Of a stretch of 64,000 bases of DNA, positions 1 to 10,573 are shown piece after piece. This stretch comes from Terfezia claveryi (lineage: Eukaryota > Ascomycota > Pezizomycetes > Pezizales > Pezizaceae). The notes below the pieces were generated by a model. It searched no databases. It was not told the origin of the DNA and saw nothing but the letters and a program-made list of their open reading frames with translations. The position numbers were made by a program, and so were the translations under genes. Every line of letters begins with the position of its first letter. Positions within the stretch are counted from its first letter, which is position 1. The stretch is taken from contig WHUX01000239.1 of the NCBI GenBank assembly GCA_015179025.1, positions 1 through 64,000 of the forward strand, written 5' to 3'.

Positions 1-345
1 ATTTTTCTAGGCTCGTAGGCGAACCCGATCCCCATTGAACTTGTGGGGTGTTGGAATGCTTTTGGTCTTGTTGCTACTGGCTGCTGTTGGTATTGCAAGG
101 TTCCCTAGTGCGCGGCTGAGGTTTTGGACCATAGTCTATTCGTTGGCCAGGGCAAGGTTCAGATGGTCGAGATCGGTTTGGAGGACCATGATCTCTTCGT
201 CGGTGGATCTCAATTTATGTTCAGCCACGGCCAGGCTGTTTTCAGCCATGGCCAGGCTGTTGCCGAGTTCGGCCCCGATGGCATCCATGGCCTCGAAGAT
301 GTCGATGATTTCTCAACAGTAGGCATTCAACTCGTTCAAGCCTGA
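1..345 (-). pseudogene. Ty3/gypsy Gag N-terminal part, runs off left edge (element A)
   Basis: Read on the minus strand, the frame through a Met at about 288 gives a coiled-coil-like stretch (MDAIGAELGNSLAMAENSLA, then TDEEIMVLQTDLDHLNLALA). A hinge and a PTPHKFNGDR motif follow, typical of the start of the capsid region in fungal Ty3/gypsy Gag, where it would assemble the virus-like particle. A TGA lies just upstream of the Met and a TAG follows LALANE, so the copy is decayed. It lies directly downstream of the LTR at 437-940, as expected for the 5' end of a minus-strand element whose pol lies outside the window. Confidence 0.7.
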
Positions 346-436
346 GGGTATGGGGGAGCTCCTCCAGGTTTGAAACCTGACAGCAGATGGTGGGAGAGCT
401 GCTCCTAACATGACTGTGTACCAGTTGGTCCAAAGG

Positions 437-940
437 ATCCAACGTAGTGTAACAACAGCTCAGGGGGCAAGGCGACCAAGGGGTATGCCGGGGCAAGGGC
501 AAGGCTAGGATAACACATACATAGGAACGCTACGTGTGTGACCAGGGGGAGGCTGAGACAGGAGGTAATGGCAAGAGGCAAGAGGGACAGAGGGCAAGGG
601 ACACGAGACACGTGGAAGCAGTTGCCGCGTGTGTCAAGGGAGGCAGTAGGGCTGCAGAGTCGAGGCGAGACAAAGAAGTGCACAAGGGAGATGCACCAAT
701 GTGGAGAGAAGCAAGGTCCTGTATTGGATATACAAGATGTTGGATAGGGATCCAACGAGAGGGTGGAGAGAGTGCACTATATATACAGGCTTCCTTCCGG
801 GCTGGCCAAGGCCACCGGAAGGAATAAGGTTCCCGAGACCCCTTATCTCGGGAGCTGAGATAACTACGATAACCAACACGGAATAACAGTCATAACAAGA
901 GTCGGACTCGCAGAACTAGGCTAGGAGGGGACGGTTGTGA
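437..940 (-). repeat. LTR of gypsy element A (5' LTR on the minus strand)
   Basis: This roughly 500-bp block is clearly similar to 1097-1613 along its whole length. Shared landmarks include GGCGACCAAGGGGTATGCCG, CGCTACGTGTGTGACCAGGG and CAAGGTCCTGTATTGG. Both start TGTAAC and end in GACA/TACA on the plus strand, giving TG...CA ends. The Gag fragment at 1-345 begins on its internal side, so I read it as the 5' LTR of a minus-strand element. Boundaries are good to a few bases. I could not confirm a target duplication. Confidence 0.75.
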
Positions 941-1099
941 CAGTATCATCGAAACTGATGCCTCCGACTATGTCTCCGAAGGAATCCTGTCCCAGAACGA
1001 CAATAACAGCATCCTCCACCCAGTAGTATACTTCTCAAAAAAGTACTCTCTAGCAGAGTGTAATTATGAAATCTATGATAAGGAGTTAATAGCCATTGT
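941..1099 (+). pseudogene. Ty3/gypsy RNase H fragment, plus strand, trapped between two LTRs
   Basis: The plus-strand frame reads [16 protein letters not shown], then [20 protein letters not shown] and KELIAIV. This is the start of a gypsy RNase H domain, including the TDAS catalytic aspartate motif and the conserved YDKELLAIV-type block. It is the opposite strand from elements A and B and is cut sharply by an LTR on each side. It is therefore what remains of an older plus-strand element into which the two minus-strand elements inserted. The same domain of element B lies at about 3540-3720. Confidence 0.75.
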
Positions 1100-1613
1100 A
1101 ACGAGGGCTCTGGGGGACAAGGCGACCAAGGGGTATGCCGGGGAAGTGGCAAGGGGCAATCGCACAAGTAGGAGCGCTACGTGTGTGACCAGGGGAAGAC
1201 TGAGACTGGGGCAAAGGCAAGAGACAAGAGGCAGAGGGCAAGGGACACGAGACACGCGGAGGCAGTTGCCACGTATATCAAGGGAGGCAGCTGTACTGCA
1301 GAGTTGTTTGTTCGAGACAAGGATGTGCACAAGGGAGATACATAAGCACTGGGGGAAGCAAGGTCCTGTATTGGGTATACAAGACATTGGATGGGGATCC
1401 AAAGACAGTACGAGGGACAGGCTCTATATATATATAACTCGGTCAGGGCAATGGGGGGAATAAGCTTCCCTATCTCGGAAGCCAAGGAAAAGGTAACGAT
1501 AACGATAACCCATCACCTGCGATCGCAGGTAATGATAAAGACAAAGACAACAATGGCAATGACCCGTCACCTGCGATCGCAGGTGATGATAACTGAACAC
1601 ACGGTTGTTACAC
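1097..1613 (-). repeat. LTR of chromovirus element B (3' LTR on the minus strand)
   Basis: It is homologous to the LTR at 437-940 and has TG...CA ends (TGTAAC on both strands). The adjacent internal side at 1614-1626 reads, on the minus strand, as a purine tract AAACGGGGGATAG immediately before the LTR, which is a good polypurine tract. Two copies of a perfect palindrome (TCACCTGCGATCGCAGGTGA type) sit inside at about 1512-1532 and 1566-1588. Confidence 0.8.
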
Positions 1614-1649
1614 TATCCCCCGTTTAGGCTGGAGCACCAGCAACTAGGA

Positions 1650-3270
1650 GGCTTGGGCACGATAAGCAGCAAAATCAACACAGAAGACAACAACAACGGT
1701 AGAAACAAGAACCCCAACTCCAAACAACAATAAGAATGCAAAAGGTCTGACATCATTCAACTGGGCGAAGCTTTCTCGAGTATCGTTGGTGGAACAGGGT
1801 GACCAAATCCTGTGCATTCTCCAAGTCCTCCGCAGGTTGCCAGGTAGTCTACTCATCCCCTAACTACTTGACCTTATACTGAACTCGTCCATAGCGTTTC
1901 CTTGAGTCCAGTACCTCCTCAACCTCCCACTCCTCTTCACCTGCGATCATCACTAGAGGAGGTGGGGGGTGCTTTTGCCCGGGAAGGGGATCGTCGGCGG
2001 CTGGCTCGATTTCCGAGACATGAACGACCAGATGGCACTTGATATCCTTGGGAAACCTCAGCCGATAAGCATAAGTGCCCACAGCTGCTAACACCTCATA
2101 GGGGCCTAGGAACTTGTGATCCAGCTTGCGGGAGGGGCGTTCTGTTCGGAAGTGCCAGCTGAAAGCCACACCTTGTCTCCTGGCTGATATCTGGGGGCTG
2201 GCAACCATGATCCATTGGTATACTCAGCTTGCCGGGCTTGCGCATATCCCAGCTCGGCTTTCACGGTACAGTGGAGTTCAGCGATTCCAACCACAAACTC
2301 CTTAGCTGGGGGTGGGCTTTTTGCAGGGGCGCCAGGGCATCCACGAACCGGGGGTGCCAACCGTAATTAGCCAGGAAAGGGGAGGTTTTGGAGGATTCCG
2401 AGAACTGGTTGTTCGAGGCGAATTCGCAGGTGGCTAGCAACGAAACCCAGTTATCCTGCTGGTAATTGACAAAGGCCCGCAGATATTGCTCCATAATGGC
2501 GTTCATCCTCTCCGATTGGCCGTCTGTCTGGGGGTGATATGCCGTTGACAGGCATACTTTGATCCCCAGAAGTTCGCAGAAAGCTTGCCAGAATTCTGAG
2601 GTAAACTGAGGGCCACGGTCAGATATGATCGACTCCGGAAGGCCATGGTATCGGAATAAATTGTTGAGGTAGAGATTGGCTAACTCTGGGGCGGAGCAGG
2701 TGTCCCGGCAAGGTACAATATGCATCATTTTCGTCAATCGATCTACCACCATCAAGATGGCATTGAACCCCGAATCTTCTAGCAACTCTGTCACGAAGTC
2801 CATAGTCAGGTGCAGCCATGGCCGATCAGGAATATCCAGAGGTTTCAGGGTCCCATACGGGGCGTGGCGGACAGGCTTAGCACGCTTGCAAACGTGGCAG
2901 TTCCATACGTACCACTCTACATCCTTCCGTTGGTCAATCCATGTGTATTCCCTGGCCAGAAGCTCTAACGTTTTGGCTACTCCAGGGTGACCTGCAACTA
3001 GACTGTTATGGTGTTCCTTGATCAATCAAAGGCGCAGCTCTCCTTCCGGCACATACAGCCGTTCGAGGTGGTAGAGGAGGCCTTCCTGGATGGTACACTC
3101 GGCTAGAGAGATCTTGGGGTGGCGGCGCTGGCCAGAATCCACTGCGGTGATAATTTCCTTGGCCAGGAGGTCATCCTCATATGCCTGTCTCACTAGTTGT
3201 CGGAGGTCAGCCTCAGCTTCCGCAAGGGTATTGACCGCTAGGTCGAGATTTTCAGGTTTCAGTACCACCT
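1650..3270 (-). pseudogene. Gypsy integrase with C-terminal chromodomain (element B)
   Basis: The integrase would insert the cDNA. The longest open part is 2261-3025 (254 aa). It has an H-H...C-C zinc-binding region (HHNSLVAGHPG ... CHVCKR), then the DDE triad in LTMDFVTEL, ISDRGPQFTS and QSERMN. The frame upstream (3026-3268) joins across a single TGA (ELRL*LIKEHH). Downstream, at 1864-2208, comes KLDHKFLGPYEV (the GPY/F-like segment). The chromodomain follows, EVEEVLDSRKRYGRVQYKVK then LGDE and TTWQPAEDLENAQ, broken by TAG where tryptophan is expected in YKVKWLG and DEW. A frame shift lies near 2200-2270. The chromodomain would target integration to modified chromatin. Confidence 0.88.
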
Positions 3271-3274
3271 ATTT

Positions 3275-4740
3275 CTGGTACTTCAGCCTTTCATCCCCCC
3301 CTTTAGGGAGATCTCCTGATCTCCTGGTCAGTGCATCCGGTTTACCCCCAGCCTTCCCCAGCCAATACCTTATCTTGAAGTTAAACCGAGAGAGGAATTC
3401 CGACCACCTAGCCTGTCGGCGATTTAGCAATTTGGTGGTTGTGAAGTACTCTAGGTTCTTATGGTCAGAGAGGACCTCGATAACTCCCTTTGCCGATTCC
3501 AGGTGTGGTCTCCATTCCTCAAATGCTCACACAATGGCCATTAACTCCTTATCATAGATTTCATAATTACACTCTGCCTGGGAGTGCTTTTTGGAGAAAT
3601 AGGCCACTGGGTGAAGGACTCCATCTACATACTTAGACAATATCCCCACGGAGACATAGTCGGAGGCATCAGTTTCTATGATACATTCGCTGTCTGGGTC
3701 GAAATGGGCCAGGATCAGTGCTGAGCAGAAGGCTTCCTTGAGGTTCTGGAAGGCAGATTGGTCTTCTGGATTCCAGTCGAAGTGCCGGTCTTTTTTGGTC
3801 AGGGCGGTGAGGGGGCTACGATCTTTGAATATCCCAGGATAAAGTGCCGGTAAAAGTTAGCGAACCCTAGGAATGCCTGGACATCCTTGAGATTTGCTGG
3901 GATTTGCCATTCCTGGATAGCAGTAACCTTGGCAGGGTCCATCCTAATACCTTCGGTGGTGATGATTAACCCCAGATACTTGACCTCCTGCATATGAAAC
4001 TCACATTTCTCCGGTTTCAGGTATAATCTGGCCTTCTCCAGCTTTTCTAACACCTGCCTCACATGGATTTTGTGTTCCGCTAGGGAGTCCGAGTATATGA
4101 GGATATCGTTCAGGTAGGCTATGTAGAACACATCAAGGAAGTCCCGCAAGGTGTCATTGATGAAGTGCTGGAAGGAGGTAGGGGCATTGGTTAGGCCAAA
4201 GGGCATCACATTATACTCAAAATGGCCATATCATGTTCGGAAGGCAGTTTTCCACTCCTCCCCCTCGGCGATCTATACCAGGTCGTAAGCCCCTCTTAAA
4301 TCCAGTTTGGTGAACCATTTGGCCTTGGAGAGCCTGGCTAATATCTCCTGGATTAGGGGTAGGGGGTACCTATTTTTGACCGTTATCTCGTTTAGGCCCG
4401 GTAATCGACACATAACCGGAGAGAGCCGTCCGATTTCTTCACGAAAAGCACTGGGGCACCCGCTGGTGAAGAGCTATGGCGAATGAAGCTCTTGTTGAGG
4501 TTTTCCTCCAACTATTTCTTCAGGGCCTCCAGCTCCACCTGGGACATTCCGTAGAGGGGCCCATAGGGGGGGGTCTTACCCTCTACTAGCGGAATTGTGT
4601 GGTCATATGGTCGGTGGGGCGCCAGCTTCTCCACGGCTTTTTCCGAGAACAGATCAATAAACTCGTGGTATTCCTCCGGGACCATGGCCTTCCACTCCTC
4701 CTTAGGTCGCATCTTGTTGATTTCCAGGTTCACCTTATAT
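3275..4740 (-). pseudogene. Gypsy reverse transcriptase and RNase H (element B)
   Basis: Going down in coordinates: the RT start (PHRPYDHTIPLVEGKTPPYG) lies at about 4550-4620 and [19 protein letters not shown] at about 4400-4470. FRT(stop)[17 protein letters not shown] comes at about 4190-4240. The catalytic box lies at about 4105-4115 and reads YLND rather than YLDD, a G to A change that should abolish activity. [16 protein letters not shown] and [11 protein letters not shown] follow, then RNase H at about 3540-3760 (antisense of TDASDYVS and [13 protein letters not shown]). In-frame stops at about 4260 and 4515 fit CGA/CGG or TGG mutations. Confidence 0.88.
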
Positions 4741-4808
4741 ATGGAAAGGGCATGCGCCTTTAGCTTGTGTTTCTTGTGAGGTAAGTGAAAGCCCTTGCCC
4801 CAATAAAG

Positions 4809-5503
4809 CTAATATTCAGGGGCTTTGGGGGAGGTTGAACGGGGGAGTAGGGGGAACGGGGGGAACGGGAGGAACGGGAGGAACGGGGAAACGGCAGGAA
4901 CGGGGGGAACAGGGGGAGCAGGGCAGTGAGCAGCATGGATATGCGCGGGCTGGTGTACCACCTGGGTTGGGTGGATTATCGGGGGTGGTAATGCACATAG
5001 TCCCGTGACGGTGATTTTTGGACCTCCACAGTTTGTTCTGCAATAATGGCTGTTGAATTGTAAGGTGTAAGAGCCGAAGCTGACTGACACATCGTGCATT
5101 CTGAGCAAGGGGATCCCAAGGACAATTAGATATTTTAGTTTGGTCACAAACATTGGGAGGTCCTCCGAATGGTCTCCAATGGCACTGGGCAGACACGTGA
5201 GATGGGTAATAGCCCCAGAAGAGATAGGGTGGCCGTCAATGACATCAAGAAGGCGGGGGGTCTTTAGCTTGGAGGTTGGTATGGAGTTTTTACTGACGAA
5301 GGTCTGATCAATGAAGGCTATCCCCGAAGCACTACAATCTATGAGAGCTGATGTTACCACTATTTTACTATTGAATTTAACAGTTATTGGTACTACAAAA
5401 TGCTCGCCAAACAAGCGAGATTCATCAACAGACATAGATGCAGGCAAGGAAAATGCAGACAAAGATAAATGACCCATGATAGGTTCCTTGCTAGTGTCAG
5501 CAA
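4809..5503 (-). pseudogene. Gypsy aspartic protease region with proline-rich tail (element B)
   Basis: The frame contains ITVKFNSKIVVTSALIDCSA followed by SGIAFIDQTF, which is the retropepsin active-site region. The usual D-(S/C)-G motif reads DCSA, consistent with a G to A change in the glycine codon. It would process the polyprotein. The 3' end turns into a 9-bp tandem repeat at 4845-4925 (GGAACGGGG units on the plus strand). That repeat encodes a run of PPVP-like units in one minus frame and PFLPF in another. Confidence 0.75.
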
Positions 5504-6190
5504 CTAGGCAAGGGACTCTGCTTTTCCTGACTCCTCTGGGGTCTCGGACACCACATGTATGGCCAGGGAGCGATTCTTTCGAAGGGGGCAAGCCGCAATG
5601 AAGTGGTCGGCCTTCCCACAGGCTATGCATAGCCCATTATTCCAGTGGCGATCTCTCTCCTCCTGAGTTAACCGTGGCCTACCTGCGGATAGGTCCATAG
5701 GCGCGGCACCACCTGCCACGAGAGAGGGGTGCATGGGTTTGTTGGCCGAGGCTGGGACTTGGGTAGGCTTGGAGGTCGGTTGCTGTTGTTGGTGTTGCTG
5801 TGGTTGGTGTTGCTGTGGTTGCTGAGGTGAGCGGGTGGCAGGGCGGAAGGTAAGGCGGTGTCTCAACCTAGCCATCCGTTGTTCCACCCTGGATGCCTGG
5901 TCGATTAATTCGTCGAGACTCTTGGTCTCTGGGAGGGTGACCATGGCCTGTTGAAGTTCGTCATTCAGTCCCTCCTGGAACTACTCGAGCTTTGACTGGT
6001 CGTTCCACAATACTTCTGCTGCCAGCCTGGAGAACTCTGCCACATATGTGGACAGATCTGAATTACATTGTTTTAGGGCTCGGAGGGCTCGGCTAGCCGT
6101 GCTCACGGCATCGGGGTCCCCAAAAGCCCTGTCTAGAATAGCGAAGAGTGCCGGGATGCCAGTCGACACTCGACCAGAGCCTGAGTGTCA
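5504..6190 (-). pseudogene. Gypsy Gag with CCHC zinc knuckle (element B)
   Basis: The capsid part reads STGIPALFAILDRAFGDPDA and continues into LAAEVLWNDQSKLE, a TAG at 5981-5983 where tryptophan or tyrosine is usual, then FQEGLNDELQQAMVTLPE. A Q/P-rich hinge (QQPQQHQPQQH) precedes the nucleocapsid knuckle CIACGKADHFIAAC (C-X2-C-X4-H-X4-C) at about 5570-5615. Similarity stops at about 6185, so the N-terminus is missing. Confidence 0.85.
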
Positions 6191-6330
6191 TATTGTCATT
6201 CCTTGGTTACCTTCTAGTTATTGCCTTAACATGCATTCCTCATCACCTGCAATGCAGGTGATACTCTTCTCTTCATCACCTGCGACGCAGGTGATACTAA
6301 GATCAGTTCATAACACGCGCGCTATCGCTG
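6190..6330. repeat. Remnant with two palindromes, probably a diverged gypsy LTR piece
   Basis: Two palindromes, ATCACCTGCAATGCAGGTGAT at about 6242-6262 and ATCACCTGCGACGCAGGTGAT at about 6275-6295, closely resemble the pair in the LTR at 1097-1613. The spacing is shorter and the flanks do not align convincingly. This is probably what is left of the 5' LTR region of element B or of a relative. Confidence 0.4.
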
Positions 6331-7272
6331 CATACTTCCAATGCCCTAGTGATAGACACAAGTACCCAGACATCCTCTCTCAACTTGACAAGGAACAGCA
6401 TTTCCACCAATACCAATCCCCAATTGGCGACACCCCCTCCCGCAGTTCACAGTCAACACCGCGCCCACCCTCCAGCTCCCAAAAAGGCAGTGGCATCGAA
6501 TTCAAAAGGAATGAGTAAAGGCAAAGAGCTGATGGCGTCAGCACTACCCCCGAACCCTTCGAAGAAGTTAGTAGTATCGAGACTACCCCCGACACTTCCA
6601 CCTCCGATACTCCCCCAACTCCCCAAACTGAACACTAGCCGTTGTATTTCATGGGGTCCCAATGAAGTATAAGCCTGGTCTGGTGTACTACTAGGTTGGA
6701 GGTAGTGGCTAGGAGTCCCAGATTCAGGGCCTTAGCTAGCAGGTGCGGGAGGCATCGTCTCTAGTCATCTTTATAGTAAAGGAGATAGACATTTCGCAGG
6801 GGCTCTGCATAGCAGGCAAGTCTTTCGCACTACGAAATACCACTGAAACAGATGATTCCCTCCATCGGAATGAAGGGGGAAGCATGGGATTGAGCTTTGT
6901 TTCATTCTATGGGAGTGCTTTTTGGGCAAGGTTGTTTAATTTCCTACCAGCGCTTCAGGCGTTTGGGGTTTTCCCCCCCCTGCCAGAGTTTTTCCCTCCT
7001 GTGAGTGGTGGGGAAGGGTCTTGTTCAATATTCCCTACCACTTTTTGGCTTTCTTTTGAGTCCAGGTTCAATCAGGCCTCTTTGGGTCATCAGGCGCAAG
7101 CCGTTAATAACAGCATGGGACCTCGACTCACTTGAGTTCGTTGTTTTGTTTTCTGCGCGCCGGGCATGGCAGCTTAACCTGCCTTCTCCTGAATCCACCC
7201 CCGGGTGGATTTCCGGGGGGCTCTTCAAGGTCTCCTTACTTGGACCGAATAGGAGTAATGAGTATAAAGAAA
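6331..7272 (+). mobile_element. LINE-A copy 1: ORF1 fragment joined to a LINE 3' end
   Basis: A proline-rich stretch (SKGMSKGKELMASALPPNPS) at 6500-6640 is followed at 6748-6870 by VREASSLVIFIVKEIDISQG, broken by indels. The latter aligns with VRKLASSLVIYMAEEVDISQ at 8609-8670. This is the nucleic-acid-binding ORF1 of a Tad-like LINE. ORF2 is deleted. The 3' UTR (6900-7271) contains the conserved hairpin at about 7086-7112 and the terminal block ending in GGACCGAATAGGAGTAATGA before an A-rich tail. Confidence 0.7.
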
Positions 7273-7289
7273 AGTCACCCTCAGCGTCC

Positions 7290-9111
7290 TTTTCCTACAC
7301 TTTTCCTACACTTTTCCCCCGGCTTTCCATACTCAAATTTTCTCGATATCTGCAGTTCTTCTCGACCGCATTGTATCGACTTCCCGCTGCGTCAACACTC
7401 TCAGCTCGCTCCCGTCCAAGCCAATTTAAAATCCAAAAAATTCACCAAGATAACTCCACACCTCCTGTCCCACCTATCTCCTTGCCTGCTCACATCACCG
7501 CACCGCATACTATCTACTACAACGACTCAGAGCCGGGATAACTTCCACACCACGCAGCAGATTGACCAACTCTGCGAAGCCGCAACAACCAATCGAACGC
7601 ACCGACGTGACGCCAGGCAAGGGAAAGAGAAAAGACAATCCGGAGAAGATGGATCGATATAATCCCCCACGAAAGACCCAGCTGCCAGACGCTGGGCGCC
7701 CACAGTCACCGTCCCTCAACGGCTATGAAAGCGACACATCCCACCAGGCAACGACGGATAAGGAGCAAAACCACACAGCGTTAACGACCACAACCACGGT
7801 AGCTACTCCGGAAATACCTCCGATTATCGGCAAGTCACTATGGAGGTTTTAGATAGCTCAACATCGTTACATCGATTCTGGCTTAATTAAGAGCCAACTT
7901 CGAGCGGAGGTTACGCCCCCCCCCATTGACCCAAGAGGAACACCTCCGCTTCGGTCTTGCTTTCGCAGGCGGTGGGACTACGTTCATAGCGTGAAGAAGA
8001 GGTTGCCTTCAGCTTCACTCTCAATAGTCCAAGTACACAGCCATTAGAAACTACTCACAGCCGGACTGGTTCCACCACCATTCGTCCCACTACCAGTGGC
8101 TGATTTAGACACCCAGACCACACCCCTGACCACTTCGAAAACGGCGGAGGCAGAGGCATAGACACAGGGACCCAGGACGACACGGAACAGTCTGTCTACC
8201 AACACCGGTCACCCTAGCACGCACATACACGGAGGCAGCAACCGAAACCACCGGGAAAGAGCAGAAAATGGATAAGGGCAAAAGGCCACGAGTCGGCGGA
8301 AGCAGCAACACCTCCACCCCCGAACCGGACCGAATCCACCAGGAAACAGCCAGTCCAATCCAGCGAGAAGGGTAAAGGCAAAAAGCCGGCGGCAACGGCA
8401 CCACTCCCGAACCCTCGGAATAGGAATAAGCCGCCATTCACGCGAGCACAACCCTCAACGACGGCAACTCGAGCTGTAGTCTTAAACGGGGCCTCAACGA
8501 AATATAAGCCTGATCTGATGCGCCGCTGGATTGACGAGGACAACGAGAAGGCCCAAATTCGGGGCATTCGCTGGCTGGTGCAGGAAGACAGAAGGGTCCG
8601 AAAGCTGGCATCATCTCTAGTCATCTACATGGCGGAGGAGGTCGACATTTCACAGTGGCTCTGTATGGGCAAGAGATTGTTCCGAACACAGTGTACGACT
8701 CGAACAGGTGATTCTCCCGGAAACGATGCTCTTGTTCGTTCCACTAGAGCGGCAGCTATTTAATTTCCGAGATGCTGTGTTTTCCCAACAGTGAGACTTT
8801 TTTCCGCATATTGACTGAATTTCAGTCAGGCCTCTCGGGTCATCTGGCAATAACCGGTTAATGACGACATGGAAGTTTTATGACACACTTCTGCTTGGGT
8901 TTGACATCGGCGGGTCTCTCTACTCGCGAGGGGTTTCATCACGGGGCTTTTCCACTTGCCACATATTTCTTTTACATTTGAAATTCCGCGAACTGGATTT
9001 GACAGATTAACTTGTCTTGTCTTGAATCCACCCGGGTTTCTAGGTGGCTCATCATGGTCCAGTTACTGGGACCGAATATGAGGAATGAGTATTTAAAAAA
9101 AAAAAAAAAAG
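7290..9111 (+). mobile_element. LINE-A copy 2: ORF1 plus 3' UTR and poly(A), ORF2 missing
   Basis: ORF1 pieces lie at 7562-7852 (PGKGKRKDNPEKMDRYNPPR then GRPQSPSLNGYESD) and 8100-8763 (MRRWIDEDNEKAQIRGIRWL, then VRKLASSLVIYMAEEVDISQ and WLCMGKRLFRTQ). The second is the typical basic end of Tad-type ORF1. Frame breaks separate them. ORF2 is absent: sequence passes straight into the 3' UTR, with the hairpin at 8839-8865 and the terminal motif GGGACCGAATATGAGGAATG. A 16-base poly(A) run ends at 9111. I cannot exclude that two copies recombined here. Confidence 0.75.
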
Positions 9112-10080
9112 CCAGGCAAGGGAAAGAGAAAGGATAATCCGTGGAAGATGGATCGGCGGAAACCCCTCCACACAAGACACTTTTTTTTATTTATCTAAAT
9201 ACTCATTCCTCATATTTGGTCCCAACCATGGGGAGCCACCCGGGAAACCGGGTGAATTCAGGACAACGCAAATTTAATCTGCGAGGTCCGGCGCGATAGA
9301 AAACTCAAGGCCAGAAGACAACAACAGGAATAGGAATGACTTATGACGATATGAAAAACAATTCGAGTGAAGCGGGGTCATCAACCGGCTGCAGCCGGAT
9401 GAACCTCGAGAAGCCTGACCCCGCTCCACAGCATAGGTCAGGAAGAAAAGAATTAAATCAGGACCCCCCCTTCCGGACCACACAAGTCACGGTTACCAGT
9501 CACTGGGCACCCAGATTCTAGTCTGCCCAGGCCATCGTCAAACAGATACGAATCAATTGACGGATACGAAAGCTTAAGTGATACAAGCGGCAAGGCTCCA
9601 CGGCCACCCAATAACATCCAGGAGGATCCGAAAGAAGACCCGGAAGAAGTTGCCTTCTGGAATGTTATATAAGGCTTGGGTTACTTACGACAGGCGTTGA
9701 TAAAACAGGGTTTCTCTTCCGAATCCCTTGATTAGTGGGATTTCTATTACTACGGGACATTATGTTGAGCGTTGCTTCGAGCGAGATGCCGAGTGTTCGT
9801 GTTCTGAGAGAGTGTTCTGAGAGAGTGAAACTAGTTTACAACCAGAGCAGCATTATCACCGCAGTGTCAGACACAGCTACTCAGACTACACCTCCGATCA
9901 CCCGGTAAATGAACACAGCAGAGGCGCAGACACCAGTAGATAAGACGCATAATAGCGTTTCGACCGACACCGATCCTCCCCCAATACACACATACGCGGA
10001 GTCAATGACGGAGACTTTCCATCAACACCGACTCCCCTCCTCTGGCACACACATACGTGGCCAAATCTATCAGGAAATAG
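9112..10080 (+). pseudogene. LINE-A copy 3, ORF1 5' part, interrupted by copy 4
   Basis: 9112-9180 matches 7613-7690 (GCCAGGCAAGGGAAAGAGAA ... GATGGATCG). The sequence after the insertion (9491 onward, CAGTCACTGGGCACCCAG) continues the same match at about 7690. At 9530-9600 comes a stretch related to the SLNGYESD region. 9880-10075 matches 8105-8220 of copy 2. No long frame survives. The element is cut at 10080 by a copia LTR. Confidence 0.65.
9181..9477 (-). mobile_element. LINE-A copy 4: 297-bp 5'-truncated insertion with 13-bp target duplication
   Basis: On the minus strand this is only the last part of the LINE-A 3' UTR: the conserved hairpin (9377-9404), CACCCGG...GGTGGCTCCCCATGG, then GGGACCAAATATGAGGAATG and an A-rich tail. 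It is flanked by CCACACAAGACAC (9168-9180) and CCACACAAGTCAC (9478-9490), a 13-bp duplication with one mismatch. The interrupted LINE-A ORF1 resumes exactly after it. Confidence 0.85.
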
Positions 10081-10573
10081 TGTAACAGGGCTATGCGTCG
10101 GGACCTATGGACGGCTTCCAAGGAGCGCTGCTATGACTAGGACTATATGATATATAGATTGTAACTAAGTTCCAAGGAGGAACATATTGTAATCAGCAGG
10201 GCTAAGATACAGGACGTTGCGTAAAGAGAGAGAGAGTATATGAGAGTGGGATTTGGGGATCTTCCAATAAGAATCCCTGGATGCATGATTATCATGATCA
10301 CACAAGTAGGATTTCCTGCTTGTGTCTTACCTAGCTATACAACAAGGCAAAGCATTCAGCATATATGGCGTACTCCAAAATATGTCCTTTAGATGTGTGT
10401 CTATACAAGTATATATATCTTGTTCATTTCCTACTCGATAGATATATCTAAAAATAATGACATGAATTCATAGCTCATTACAAAAACTGCGCACTGCTCA
10501 CACTGCTTCACATGTTGATTATTCGTTATATCCCTTTACTGGACTCACGGCTCACTCTGCTCAACATATTCTT
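10081..10573 (+). repeat. Probable solo copia LTR
   Basis: It starts TGTAACAGGG just where LINE-A similarity ends. Its right part (TACTGGACTCACGGCTCACTC at 10534-10556) matches the end of the copia LTR at 38096-38115 (CACTGGACTCACGGCTCCCG). No copia coding sequence follows, so I read it as a solo LTR. The exact 3' end and the target duplication were not resolved. Confidence 0.5.

Larger units (their letters stand above)
1097..6310 (-). mobile_element. Ty3/gypsy chromovirus element B, nearly full-length but decayed
   Basis: Reading right to left the order is Gag with zinc knuckle, aspartic protease, reverse transcriptase, RNase H, integrase, chromodomain, polypurine tract and 3' LTR. That is the classical chromovirus order. 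The 5' LTR and Gag start are missing or unrecognisable beyond about 6185. All genes carry in-frame stops explained by C:G to T:A transitions, so the copy cannot be autonomous. Individual genes are described separately. Confidence 0.9.

Noticed and set aside
242..1485. Several open frames on both strands in the LTR region
   Set aside because: They run through LTR sequence duplicated at two places and have no protein family features.
1500..1600. CRISPR-like repeat with short spacer (palindromes in the LTR)
   Set aside because: Only two copies, located in an LTR of a eukaryotic retrotransposon; no array or cas genes.
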